64,000 nt of DNA, from NCBI GenBank assembly GCA_964036155.1, contig OZ038423.1:58667249-58731248 (forward strand), given 5' to 3'. The notes beneath the pieces were generated by a model. That model had not been told where the DNA came from, ran no database searches, and worked only from the letters and a program-made list of their open reading frames with translations. A program made the translations under genes and the position numbers. Below, one piece after another: positions 47,530-59,300 of this stretch (its first letter is position 1; each line of letters starts with the position of its first letter). Origin of the DNA: Diploscapter coronatus. Taxonomy: Eukaryota; Nematoda; Chromadorea; Rhabditida; Rhabditidae.

Positions 47530-47705
47530 CAGACCTAGGCAGTTTAAAAGCCAGATCTACCGTACGTACCCTATTAAGTCAAAGAATTTCTATCAAAATT
47601 ATGTTACGTACCCCTTAATATTAACTTTCTATAAACATTTTTGATTTGAGTACCCTCTCCCCTATAGTTTTTCGTTCTGGCTGAAAATCTGCCTAGGTCG
47701 GTCTG
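47530..47705. mobile_element. MITE-like element with CAGACCTAGGCAG termini
   Basis: Left CAGACCTAGGCAGTTTAAAA and GCCAGA pair with right TCTGGCTGAAAATCTGCCTA and GGTCGGTCTG. The terminal repeats are about 26 bp around an AT-rich interior of 125 bp. It lies 150 bp past the UBE2G1 stop codon. Confidence 0.75.
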
Positions 47706-47853
47706 CATGACATGTGCGAAGTAGTTTCGTTGTTAGAGAAAGACATGTTTCGGCTATGCTATTTCACATGTGTCATGTGGCTTCTTCCTCTTCAGAAAAC
47801 GAACCTCCAAAATGCGAATATTCTATGCGCAGACAGGTAGACTGCGATGTGCC

Positions 47854-49209
47854 CTACTCCTCTTGGCTCTTCCGCACGCAATTGGCCACCCGCTTCTTGA
47901 ATTCAGCATACGATTCCCTATACATCTTGGCTGCATCCACATTGGCGGGCGACTCGAAGTTCGGATCCGTGAGCATCGAAATCACCGACAGGAGGATCGT
48001 CTCCACAGTGTGCACTGGCAGCCAGCGCTCCTCTGGCCGCTCGTAGCCCCATCTGCAAGGATGCATTCCTATTTTGCATACTGTCTTTCGACGTTGCGAA
48101 ATTTGAAAATTGCCCGAAGAGCCTACTTGTCATCGCCAGGATCGTGGAGAATGCTGATGCAGACGTTGCCGTCCTTGTCGATGTTCGGGTGCCAAATCTC
48201 GCTGACGAATTTCATCTTGGGCGGTTTCTGCGGGTAGTCTTTGGGGAATTCGAGGCTCGCCTTGAAGAAGCCGCCCTCGCTGCAAACAGTTCGGTCAATG
48301 CAGTCGTTTTAATTGCAGACAGAATTCTCAAAACTCGATCCTCAAATGAACCTGCAGGCGGGCTGGGAAAATTTTGAACCGCGATTAATGCATAAAACGA
48401 GACAGCACGCCTAATCGAGAGAAAAGATCTTCTTTTCGTCTCTCGATAAGACATAGTCTCTCTCTCTCTATGCGGTTAATCGCGATTCAAAATTTTTCAA
48501 TTTTGTCAACATAAAAATACACCCTTTCGGGAAAAGCAGAAGATGACATGCGTTTTCCCTCAAAATGGGCAACTTGGAAACCATGAGACACGAAATAATG
48601 TGACAAAAGAAGACCTAGTATTCTATGCCCTACCCTAAACCCGATACTATTTCGTCTACGTCTCGTGTCTCGCGGTTTTCAAATAGCCTTCAAAATATGA
48701 CATTTGTTGCATATCAATTTGCGGATCGAGTTTGGAGAAGTCTGGTGGCAGACTCACTAGAGCGTGTCGGGAGGTCCGATGACGAGCACTTCCCACTTGT
48801 AGATATTCTCGTCGTCAGCCAGACCTGCTGAGAAGCCTTCCACCGGCACTCGCTTCAGTTCTGCAATCAAATCAGTCCAGTCAGTCATTTCTTTTCGGGC
48901 TTTTGCATTCTATATCCACTATCGGCACAAATCAATATAATTGTACAGAAAGTGGATGTGAAATGCAAGAAGTCATTTTCACAAACTCATGCTCACTAAC
49001 AGTTCAAAAATAACGCGATTTACCTTTTCCTTCTTTATGCTGTTCTTTCCCTAATCGAAAAGAGAAAAACGCGGTCTCTCTTCGCTTCTATATTTTCCCA
49101 GCTCTACGTTTACAATTAAGGATTGTAAAAAATATAATCTAGTGATTTCGCCGCCTTCCCTACCTGCAAGTTGTCGTTTGAGGAGCAGGGAACTCTGCGG
49201 CTCGGCCAT
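47854..49209 (-). CDS. UBE2G1: Ubiquitin-conjugating enzyme E2 G1 (UBC7 type)
   Basis: Four exons (49209-49164, 48860-48758, 48279-48127, 48052-47854) give 166 residues (human 170). Landmarks: [26 protein letters not shown], the HPN motif in IWHPNI, and catalytic Cys90 in GNVCISILH. The acidic insertion typical of UBE2G/UBE2R follows ([17 protein letters not shown]). The family takes ubiquitin from E1 and builds Lys48 chains, partly in ER-associated degradation. The two larger introns hold hairpin elements. The gene is divergent from bestrophin with about 600 bp between starts. Confidence 0.97.
48365..48499. repeat. Hairpin element in UBE2G1 intron 2
   Basis: Left AAAATTTTGAACCGCGATTA and ATGCATAA pair with right TATGCGG and TTAATCGCGATTCAAAATTT. 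Inner CGAGAGAAAAGA pairs with TCTTTTCGTCTCTCG. It shares the inner core with the hairpin at 3495-3612. Confidence 0.8.
48573..48682. repeat. Second hairpin in UBE2G1 intron 2
   Basis: Left TTGGAAACCATGAGACACGA pairs with right TCGTGTCTCGCGGTTTTCAA. It lies directly after the hairpin at 48365-48499. Confidence 0.75.
48901..48972. repeat. Short hairpin in UBE2G1 intron 1
   Basis: TTTTGCATTCTATATCCACT pairs with AGTGGATGTGAAATGCAAG; loop of about 35 nt. Confidence 0.6.
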
Positions 49210-49805
49210 TTTCCTCTTCTCCTTCTGCTTTGTGCTACTCGCTGCTAGTTTTCTCTCTGCCTGTCTTTCGTCCCCTCGTTGTGTCGTAGCACTCTTCAGA
49301 TCTTCAGACGACTGTGCAGCTGTTCGCCCGACCAGTCGATAACTGATTCACAGATGAAATGATCGAATGAGGCACGCTGAAAAATTAGGAATTGAAAATC
49401 TGCGATGAGTGAATTCACGAAATCGCGAGAAGAGCGATGGAAATTCAAATTTTCAAAGTGGCGAAATGATAAATGAACAGAGTGCACAGAATAGGAATTG
49501 GAGCAAGTGATAAAGATAGCGGATGTGATTAAAAAAGTGGATGGAAGGAGGGATAGCGAAAATGGAAGTAGGAAATAGGAAAAACGGCTGATTTCTTCGC
49601 GAAGAGTCAAGGGGGCGTGGTCAATTTTGGAAAACTGCAAGAAAATGACATGGGGAGAGAAGAAGAGGAAATTATTGCGAATGAATGGAGAAAATCGGAT
49701 TAAAGCGATGTTTTGATTCAGAAAGATGACTGATTTGCATAAAATCGATGAGGGGAAGGGAATGGAGTAACAGAAACCAAATCATTCTGTGAGTTTTTGG
49801 TGGAA

Positions 49806-52554
49806 ATGACTGTTTCTTACAATCAGTCAATAGCCACTTCCAGGCCATGGACGTTCATTCGATTATTCTTCAGGTCTAGATCTTTTTACGGTGATTTTTT
49901 TTCAAAATTCATCCTTAGATGGAGAGGCTCGATTTGGCAGGCAGTTTGGATACAGTACTCAGTGTGGCTCGCGCTCTATGGCCTTGTCTCTGTTATTTAT
50001 CGAAACTTCCTCACGCCTCCGCAGAAGAAGTGAGATGATCGTTGAATTTGCTAGATTTGAAACATATGAAACATAAGGGTCTTCACGAACATTGCCGATT
50101 ATGCAAGTGCGCGAATGAGTTACATCCCGCTCGATTTAATGCTTGGATTTTTCGTGGCTGGAGTTCTGAGGAGATTTTGGTACTTGTACAACATCATTGG
50201 TTGGATTGATAAGTAAGAAAGTTAAAGAAATCAATAATTTGTTGAAACTTACAGTATCGCCCTTCTGACTGCAATGTACGTGAGGGGCAAGACCGAGAGA
50301 GCGATCATGTATCGAAGGAACATCGTGCGCTACTGTGAACTGGTGCAGGTGCTCATCTTCCGAGATCTGTCAATGCGCTGCAGAAAGAGATTCCCCACTA
50401 TCGACACGGTTGTTGCTGCAGGTTAAAGAATCTTAAACATATGAAAGAGAGAGAGTATTATCTTCTTAGGCTACATGATGCCTCACGAAAAGGAGAATTT
50501 CGATCAGATTCAGTATGGCTACAACAAGTATTTCCTGGCCTTCAACTGGGCCTGGGCCCTAATTTATCGAGCACGCAAAGAAGGACTTATCGAGAGTGAT
50601 TATTACGTGAAAGTTCTGTCAGAGGAAGTTCGGGAATTCCGCACTGGCTTGGCTTGGCTCTGCAATTACGACTGGGTGCCCCTTCCGATGATTTATCCTA
50701 CGATAGTCTGTCTCGCTGTGCACATGTACTTCCTTGTTTGCGTAATCTCCAGACAATACGTGGAAGGGTCGAAATACTCTAATGAGGTGAAAAACTTAAT
50801 TTCATGCAAATATTGTTTCTTAGGGGATCAGTCGTTGCGCCCAAAATGTGTATCTCGCAAAAACACTCTTATCCGTTGCATTTAGTAACCAATTTCTTAG
50901 ATTTTCGACTACTTTCATAGCCTAAACTTATGGCATTATGATAAAATAGGGGTAATGTGAATAAGTTATGAATTTATTCTACAAAAATTAATTAGAATTT
51001 CATTCGAAAGCATACAAAACTTATTTGTTCCCAGAAGATAGATTACATCTCATTCTAGCAATACTCAGACAGCGTTTTTGCGCGCAACGACACACTGTTT
51101 TTTATTCAGATTGATGCCTACTTTCCCTTTATGACATCAGTGCAATTCATTCTGTATATGGGCTGGCTAAAAGTGGCAGAAGGATTACTCAACCCTTGGG
51201 GAGAAGGTATTTTTTTTTTTTTTTTTTATAATCGAAGGTTCACTTTTCTGACTAATCTTACAGACCCTGATGATTTCGAAACGAACATGCTGATCGATAG
51301 AAACACTGCAATCGGATTAAAGATAGTGCACGAAGGTTATGACAAGACGCCTGAATTGAAGAAGGATGATTTCTGGGGAGACGATGAGTGGGTGCCTCTA
51401 TACTCTGAGAGGAGTGCGAGGGAACGATCCTACAGAGTTACAGAAGGGTCGCTGGCTAACATCAAGTAATTTGCTATCGTTGATTGGAGAGGAGGTCGAT
51501 ATTCATTCTGCAATTAGAAGTCGAATTTGTAGCGAAATAGTGAGTCGCGCAGAAGAGAAACGAGACGAATAGCGTAATAATTTTTGAATATCGACATTAT
51601 TTTCCAATCAATAATAATACATTTAAAATATGATGTTGGTCGAATTCAGACTCGACAAATCGATTTCACAAGTTCGAATGGTTCCTTTGGGCTCTAACAG
51701 AGAAAGCACGCCGAGTCTGCTCCGCTTCCGACACAGTATTGCAGTGGGTAGAAGGAGCTCGGTCAAGGAGAAGGTCGTTCCTGTCAGGCCAGAGGACACT
51801 GAAGATAGGCCTTCATTCACTGATCTGCGCTCTCTGCTGCATCTGCCGAAAATCTCTTCTAGTGGAAGTGTGGAGAGAAGAACAGCAACTCCAAAATTGA
51901 GCAGCCCTCTTTCGCCCTGTGCAACCAACTCGAGCGCGCTATTTTCTATTGGAGATTATGATGTCAAAAGCGGTATGATTTTGAAATTTGATATCCTTAC
52001 AAGAAACATAAACTGTGTTAATCGCAGATCCCGCTCAAGATTGGTGGGTAAGTTCATTCGAATACGCTGATAACGATATCATGTTGAGAGGTGCTCACCA
52101 TGCTTCCCGTTTTCGCAATTTTCCATCAAAATTTGCTTCTTTCTTTACTTTGTAACAATTCAAATGCGAAATCAGCTTACATCGCGAAACGAGCATTGAT
52201 ATTGTCATTATTCGCTGCAGCAGCAAAGAGTAAAAAGGAAAACTTCGAAGTTAATTCCTGGAATCAGGATCCACGGTGAGCACTTTCTTCAGTATGATAT
52301 TCACTATCAGCGTACTCGAATCGACTTTCCTATCAATTTTGAGCAAGATCCGTTGTACACCCACTGTTCACGTTCCTTGCGAATGATTATTGAATTTAGT
52401 AATGGAAAATGTGAAGAAGACACTGAGCCAAATCGAAATGGAGGAAGGAGAAACAGGAAGGAAGGAGGAAAAAGACAATGAGCAGCAGGATTCGAAGAAA
52501 GATGGGAAGGATTCGCAACGAAAGCCCGATCTAAATATATCATTTTCATTGTGA
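49806..52554 (+). CDS. Bestrophin chloride channel
   Basis: Eleven exons (49806-49873, 49919-50029, 50078-50212, 50255-50421, 50470-50786, 51059-51206, 51264-51465, 51650-51972, 52028-52047, 52221-52275, 52400-52554) give 566 residues. The conserved N-terminal channel region has MTVSY, RLFFRWRGSIW, YIPLDLMLGFFV, MRCRKRFPT, FNWAWALIYRARKEG, YDWVPLPMIY-type sequence and GWLKVAEGLLNPWGEDPDDFE. The last motif is the Ca2+ clasp; vertebrate Best1 has GEDDDDFE and NPFGE here. Bestrophins are pentameric Ca2+-gated Cl- channels in plasma membrane. Nematodes usually have many paralogues, so no number is assigned. The tail of about 180 residues is Ser/Arg then Lys/Glu rich and poorly conserved. The first intron (45 nt) can be read through in frame, which would insert residues between RLFFR and WRGS; splicing restores the family sequence. 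Confidence 0.96.
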
Positions 52555-52963
52555 TTCATCATTTCATTGTGCAGAAACATAATTATTTTAATTTTTTATT
52601 TGGTTTTATATTTTTGATAACCGCAACTCTAATAGAGTGAGTAAATAGGCGAGTACGGCTCCACTAAACTAAGACAACAAAAAACTCGAAAAAAATTATA
52701 CATAAAACCCATGTTTCCATTGAATAATGTACATAGAAATATGAATATGTTAAAATATTTGTGGAATATCATGTGGAAAATATTATAAAATAGAGCAACA
52801 AGTTCCGAAGTTCAGCCACGCCCAATGTGGTAAAAATGATGAAATATTGTTTATGGAAGGAGGCAGTTAAAGGTACAATGTAAAGAAAGAAGACCAGAAT
52901 CGTTCGAATTTCAACCGTTTAGATTTTGTGGACAGATCTCTATGCTATATTGTGATGGAGGAT

Positions 52964-54664
52964 TTACATGGCGCCAGAATTCTTGCACATGAAGGTTCGG
53001 AGCATGTCCTTGTACTCGCTGACTTGGTTCTCGAGAGTCTCTGCCTGCGTTCGCAGTTCGATGTTCCTACAATTCATCCAATAAGCATCATTTCAACTAG
53101 TCGATTAGATGAAGATCAACTTACTTCCTCTCGAGAAGGGCCTTCTCTTCTCTCATCTGCTGCATCTTCTCCTGTCTCTTCCTTCTGCTCCTCGCAGATG
53201 CAGCGTTGTTCTTGTCTCTTTTCTTTCTATAGTCAGTGGGCTCGTCGTCTCCATCTGAAGAATTGCCTGAGGACCCTGCATAGGGAGAATAGCGCTGATT
53301 CGAGGTTGTCTGTCGGCCTGAAATTGGAGAGTTTATAAATGACTAGAAAATCAACTTGTTTACCAGTGGAAGTGCGAGTTGTTCGTTGCTGGCTGGTGGA
53401 CGCAGTCTGTGTAGTGTGGTGTGCAGAGCTGTCTGCAGTTGCCGAGCTGGTGGACGTAGTTGCAACTGCAGTCGTCAGATAGTAAGGACCTGCAGTCGCA
53501 GAGGGAATTCGGCCTGTCTGCTCGATGACAACACTCGAGTCTGCGCCGAAGACGTAGCCGGAGCTCGTCTCGGTAGGCAGGAACTCGGCGAATTGGACCA
53601 TGTCCTCAGGCAGAGTCGATTGGTGCTGGCTGTTTGAAGAACTGCCTTCCTGTAATTATCAAAGATAGAAAAAATTCGTGAATTCAGATGACTACCTCGT
53701 AATCATGGATATATCTGTCGAGTTGAGAAATGTCGTGGTTGTAGTAATCTTGGAAGAATTCGGACGGATCGAGCTGGTCGAGATCATTGGGAACGGCCTC
53801 CTGTGAGGCCGCCGGGGAAACGGTTTCGAAGTGATTTACGTTGGGCTGGGGGCGGGCATAGAAATCTTCGGAGTACGGAACTGGGGCTGAAAGCGTTGTT
53901 TTGCGATTTTTGTACAGAGAATTGAATGACTTACAAGTTTGCCACTGGGGCGTGCGCGGATATGCTTCAAATCGGTTTGGATCATCAAACGAATGAAGCG
54001 CCATCTCTGGCGAGGAAGTGAGCATCATTGCTTCTGAGAGCATGTCGAAGGACATCTGATTCGCGTGGGTCTGCGACACGTCGTTCCTGTTGGTGGGCGT
54101 GCGCGACATCTTCAGCTGCGACAACGTAAACAATTTCGTCGGCTGGCAGCAATAAGGAGCCTGTAAATTGTAAACTCATTCTTCGTCTATCTAATTTAGA
54201 TGACTTACTTGATTTGTAGAATCGGGGGACAACTTGTCTGTCGTAGCCACGATTAACTCGGCACAAAAGTCGGGTTGACGGGGCGACAATTCGAAGTATC
54301 TGTCCACGTCGTCGAAGCTCGGCCTTCTGTAAGTCGACAGGGGCAGAGCTGCGCAATTTTTGAATTCGGAGCACTCGACGCTGCAACATAATTGACTGTC
54401 ATTTTGTGGTGTCTAATTTGGATAAAACTCTAACCTGTGGTTGGTCGGGTGGGGAGTACGGCTCAGGTTCCACTGATTCGGGGGACTCAAACCGCTGCTC
54501 GGGCTGTGTTTCGGGGAGCGTGGCGGGGAAACGGGCGCTGCCAAAAACACGTCGTGAATCGGTTCCGTCGGTTCCGGCGATGGCGATTCCTTCTTGAGGA
54601 AGTCGGACATCGTCAACGGCAGCTGCCGGGCGGCCGAAGCCGCCGACGAAGTCGACGTCATCAT
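52964..54664 (-). CDS. bZIP transcription factor (C/EBP-ATF4-like)
   Basis: Seven exons (54664-54435, 54380-54209, 54160-53935, 53886-53696, 53649-53364, 53317-53125, 53066-52964) give 466 residues from the first in-frame ATG. The bZIP is at the extreme C-terminus, about residues 397-455: basic region KKRDKNNAASARSRRKRQ (N-x2-A-x3-SR type) followed by a leucine zipper with LLERKNIEL, ETLENQV and YKDMLR. Upstream is a Ser/Thr/Pro-rich and acidic activation-like region (FFQDYYNHDISQLDRYIHDYE). It should bind palindromic DNA as a dimer in the nucleus. The basic region resembles C/EBP and ATF4 relatives; orthology is not settled. The same frame stays open upstream through exon sequence 54799-54665 and leader exon 55114-54944 without any ATG. 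A different frame begins at an earlier ATG (54722). Confidence 0.93.
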
Positions 54665-54722
54665 CCTTGCGAGGCATGGAGAATCGGGAGGGGAAAACGT
54701 TAGCAGACACGGCGAAGGACAT
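53985..54722 (-). other. 211-codon frame overlapping the bZIP coding exons, from the first AUG
   Basis: The first ATG downstream of the leader exon is at 54722-54720 (GGAAATGTCC). It opens a frame of 211 codons across three exons (54722-54435, 54380-54209, 54160-53985). It starts MSFAVSANVF and ends RDGASFV, in a different frame from the bZIP CDS, whose first ATG is 58 nt further on. It may be a very long upstream/overlapping ORF that represses bZIP translation, or a second protein. GC-rich sequence lowers stop frequency, so chance is possible. Confidence 0.45.
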
Positions 54723-54943
54723 TTCCAATCAGTAAATTGATTATCTAGTTGATCGTCGTAAAATGACAAGATGAAAGCGGAACGAGACGCTTTGTATACC
54801 TGAAATTTGAGATGTCAATACATCCTCTTGACTTATTCTATGATTTCTAGTTCATTCGATAATTTTTTTCCTAACGTTCTTCCCTATGTGGAGGGGTCTG
54901 TTAACTTCATTCGATAAATATATGGAAAAAAAACTAACCCTAC

Positions 54944-55114
54944 GTGCCAAAGGCCTGTGGGTTGAGAGAACTGTGCTGCTCTTGGAGGGTACCTCTCGGT
55001 CCCTTTGCGAGGTTGTCGCTGAAGAAGACTACGGTTGGCGCCTGAGGGGCGCTGAGTCGCTTGTTTGAAGCTTGGCTGTGGCCGTTGAGGGGAAAGCTGG
55101 TTAGACTGTCCCTT
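54944..55114 (-). other. Probable 5' leader exon of the bZIP gene (AUG-free)
   Basis: The segment lies between acceptor TTTTGCTTGCAG (55115 side) and donor CAC|GTAGGG (54943 side), and joins exon 54799 onward. It is 171 nt, contains no ATG, and is open in the bZIP frame (Gln/Pro/Arg-rich translation). It could be untranslated leader, or part of an N-terminally extended protein started further 5' or at a non-AUG codon. Just 5' of the acceptor an ATG (MRLDISSIDIS...) opens a short frame if unspliced. Confidence 0.45.
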
Positions 55115-56311
55115 CTGCAAGCAAAATCGATATATCGATTGACGAAATGTCTAAGCGCATACAAAGTTCTATCACAACGAGAAAAGTGTACATTTGGAAT
55201 TAGAGAATTCAGAGACAGAAACAGTTGTTCTCTTCTCTATGACAATCAATAACTCAACATCGATTTCTTTCTTGTGATTCTATGTTGGAGAAGCCAAATT
55301 TTAGGAAAGTATTTGGAAAATAAATAGGATTGTGTAAAATTTCGAAAGCCTGACCGCCTCGAGCGCTGGAATGGTTATCGAATGAGAAGGGGAGTGAAGG
55401 GAAAGGAATGAAAGAGGAGGCCCCGCCCCATTATTGCACAACATTCTGCAAGAAGCAGCAATCTCACAGAGAGACAGAGAACCGGGTGAATGACGTGAAG
55501 GAAAATAGGGAGAGGGGAAAGAGAGGAGGGCAGAGAGAAGGCAGACAGAGAGTGGAAAAGAGGAGAATGTCAATAGCTAGGTGGCTGTTTGGGAGAATAG
55601 AGAGAAGTTATTATTATTTAAAAGAGAAAAGATTACTATGAATGAGGAATGAAATGATGATTTTATGCAGACGAATATGTATGTCCAACTCCACAAAAGT
55701 CACTTGTTTGCAAATGGTTGTCAGGGAGGAAAGGGCATCTCCACGTGTCGACAGTGAGTTGTTCATGTTTCAACGAGTTCTCCTTGACGACAAAATGCAA
55801 TTAGTTTTTTCAAAAGGAGAAGGGTAGGAATGATGTGATTCGCTTTCAAAGAGAGAATAACTAATAACCAACCTCTGATCAGATCAATTTCGCTGCTGTG
55901 TTCCCCTTTCGTCCTTCCTCCCTTCCGTTCTCTTGTCCCTTTTTCAGCGATGATTCAGCGAATGTTGACGAAAAGTGATGTCGATGTCTCACACACAATC
56001 TCTCACTATGAGACAGAAAAATCGTCGAAATACGAAAAGGCGCCGATTTATTTTCTTCTCTAATAAAAGTTTTATTTCTTGAGCAAATGATAGAGAGCCG
56101 TCACTGCGAGCTCTTATCAATTTTATCGCTTGGAAAACAGAAAAGCCCAACACTTTTGAATGATTGCTTTGGGAATGAGTAAAATTAAATGTCAAACAGA
56201 AAAGTCACCATCATATTGAATCCGTAAATTTAGCAGTTTTGGCATCCACATTCAAGAAGGGATTTTATTGCTCATAGAGATTATGTGGATGTTCTATGTT
56301 TCAGGGCAAGT
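55115..56311 (-). other. 5' region of the bZIP gene
   Basis: The stretch is purine-rich on the + strand (so pyrimidine-rich on the bZIP sense strand), with GGGAGAGGGGAAAGAG-type runs at 55500-55560. No gene is supported. It is likely upstream intron or promoter of bZIP and 3' flank of the DC-STAMP gene. Confidence 0.5.
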
Positions 56312-59300
56312 CTATTTCTTTTTGGGTGTCTGCTTAGTCTGGGGGTTTTTAGAGTTTTTGAGAATTTTCGTGCCTTTCTGTTTCTTCGTCTTCTTCTTTT
56401 TCTTCTTCACATTATCGATAGGTTTCTGCGACGGGACAGAAGTGATTGGAATGGCCGTAACTGCCTCGTTCGATGCCTGCAAATGCATTCATTTCATGTA
56501 ATTCACTTTGTAAATGCCTCGCCTTAAGTGCAGATTGAATGACTTCAACCGACTTCTTCCTCTGCATCCCGACCTCCCTCTCCGTGTGCTCTCTCTCAGT
56601 GATCAACTCTTTGTGCTGTTGGGCCTTCTGTCGATTGTTGATGAACATTCCGCCATAACTCGTCGACAATTCTTGTGGAATTTCATTCTGAAAATACAAA
56701 TTGTTCGTTTTTTTCAAAATTATTCAGATTTTTCTGTCATGGACTCAGGTACGACTTTAATCAGAATGCTTGTGCACAACACCCCCTAACTTATACAGAA
56801 GGATAACATTTTTCATAAAGTGATTGCGCAGTAATTTCTGCATTTCTAGAACGACGATAATATTTATCACTTCTGCACAACTCCTCCACACGCTTCTTTA
56901 GTCTACTAAAGTCGACCTATGTCTGCTCACTTACCAAATTGGTGGGGATAAGCTGTGAACGAGTCGAATCAACCAGGCCTGCTTCCGTCTGAGCATGTAC
57001 ATTTCATTGCAATTCATTGATTTTTAATCAAACCTGACATGCATAACACTTGCCGAAGTTCTCCAAAACGCAGACAGTGCAGTAGGTAGCCTTGCAGTGC
57101 GGAGAGACGCAGTAGAGCAGTTGGACTGGCCGCATGTATTCCTGCAATGCATCCAGTCATTTGTTGCTGTCGATTGAAAGTAGTTGCTTACGTAGCAGAG
57201 CAGACATTTGCCGATCTTCAGCACTCGATCCACAATGTGCAGTTTGAACCAGGAGTCCGTCACTGCGATGCTTCGGCTGAGGATTTCAATCATGAAAGGA
57301 AAGTGAGAAATTCTTGATTCACTGCATCTGGTAGCCTGTTTCAAGTTGCCAGCGTGTGACCAGAAAACGAATTCTCCTTCTATTCGTTTCCCTGTCACTG
57401 GTGCGTTTGAGAAGGAGCTGCAAGCATATTTAGAGGGCGCAAGTGGGTTTTGAAACGTGAAGCATGAATGGCGAAGATTATTCCGTAAAAATCTCAATTT
57501 TTAGATTCTGAGACTTTTTACCGTTTTCTAAATGGATAATCCTATCAAAAGTTATAACGTCTTCCGAATTTCCATTTTTGTTAGCATCTTTTTCGTCCAT
57601 TAAATTCTCGTTCAGAATTTGAATATATTCAATCGTCTGTTAAATCTTCAAAATCGTTATTTCTCCCACCATTTCTCGCTCATTAGAGAAAGAGCGCAGC
57701 AAGACTTTACGGAATTGATAGCAGGAATGAATGAAAATGGGTTCATTGCTTGTTTCAATGTCGAAATAATGTATCCAAATTTTCATTTTACAATGGGAAA
57801 TAAAATCGGCGCGACAGGGTCTCCCCATGCATGATTCCTGTCTAAAAACTACCGCAAGGTTTCAATCCATCATAAACCGTTGGGGGATTTGATGAGGGTT
57901 GTCCAAAATGTCAGTTATTTGGCGTTTTAAACTTTGAATCCCGATTTGACGGGTTTTGTCGCGAAGTTATGAAGTACCAAGGAAAGGGAATTATTCACCT
58001 ATCCCTCGGGCGCACTTTTGCCAAACAAACTTATCCATGAAAACCTTTCATTTTCAAGATATACCCTAGATGATCAAAAATCTCTTTATAAGGTTCACTT
58101 TTAAAATTTGACTCCACTTTGTATCTAAGCACATTCATTCACTCATTTTGTATTTTGATGAATTCACTCGAACCTTATTGTAGAAATGAATGAGTCTGAC
58201 TCGAGCTCGCCTGGGATACATGAATGGCATATAGTAGTTGAAGATGATGCGGCGAATGATAAAGGAGAAGACTACCTGAAGAAATGAACTGGATGAATTG
58301 AGTGCGAAGAACTCTCGAACTTGAAGAAGGAAGGAGAGCAGCAGAGGAATGAACAGCCAGCAGATGGCGAGTTCGACGTCCGGCCTGGTCGGCTTCGTCA
58401 GACATTCGTTGCTGTCGATCGACTGAAACATTGCGTTTTGAAATGATGGCATAAATAAGGAGGAAAGCAATTCCAATAAGCCCACCTTGTCAATTTCGAC
58501 AGTCTTGTTGTGTGCCAGAACATTGTTGAGGTAGTCAACCAAAACGCCCTTGCCCTTGAACTGAAACAGAATAAACCATTGTCTTCGAATTGCACAAGAT
58601 TGTAATTTGCAATGCAATCACTCACATGCAATTTACTCTGGCTTTTGCCCTCGACCTTCTCCTCCTCGATGTGCTGATTCGTCAGCTGAAATGGATTATT
58701 TTAGATATTTTAGAAATTTCGACTAGATTTTTATTTACTGATTCAAACCTCGTAATTGAAGAGGTAGAAGTAGTGGTCGAAGAGGAAGAGAATGATAACG
58801 ACCAGCATGAGCACAAGCCATCGCATGAATGGGCGCCACGCCTTTTGGATCTCGAACTGAGTGGGGAAGCTGAAACCATTCAATATGTTCAATTTCATAT
58901 CTATATAATATAGTAGAGGTGAACATTGCGAAAATATCCTTAGTATTTAACTAATTTTGGCTTTATATGATTGAATTGGCTGTGAAACGAAACCTAAAAT
59001 AGAAAAAAACGAGTAAATGGTAAGAAAACAGGAAAGGATAAACAGGAAGGGAAAATATATGAAAGAATAGGTATAGTAGAAAAGGGTAGAGATGACCATT
59101 ATTCCACAATTAATTGGAATTACTGAACATCAGATATCAAACCACTCCCATCAACCCCTATCACTAGTTTATATTCATATTCAATTCATTGCTCTTTTTT
59201 TTTGTAAAGTCTGCCCACACAAGCATGTAAACTTCAGTCAGGTTCTACATAAAGTTTTATAATTGAGCATAATAAACTCGGTGGGCTCTACAAGTTGATA

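Noticed and set aside
49296..49640. Minus-strand 114-codon frame upstream of bestrophin
   Set aside because: Phe/Ser-rich, no motif, located in the divergent promoter region.
57619..57834. 71-codon + strand frame inside the DC-STAMP intron
   Set aside because: No recognisable domain, and an equal-length frame lies on the opposite strand; treated as part of the anonymous insert.
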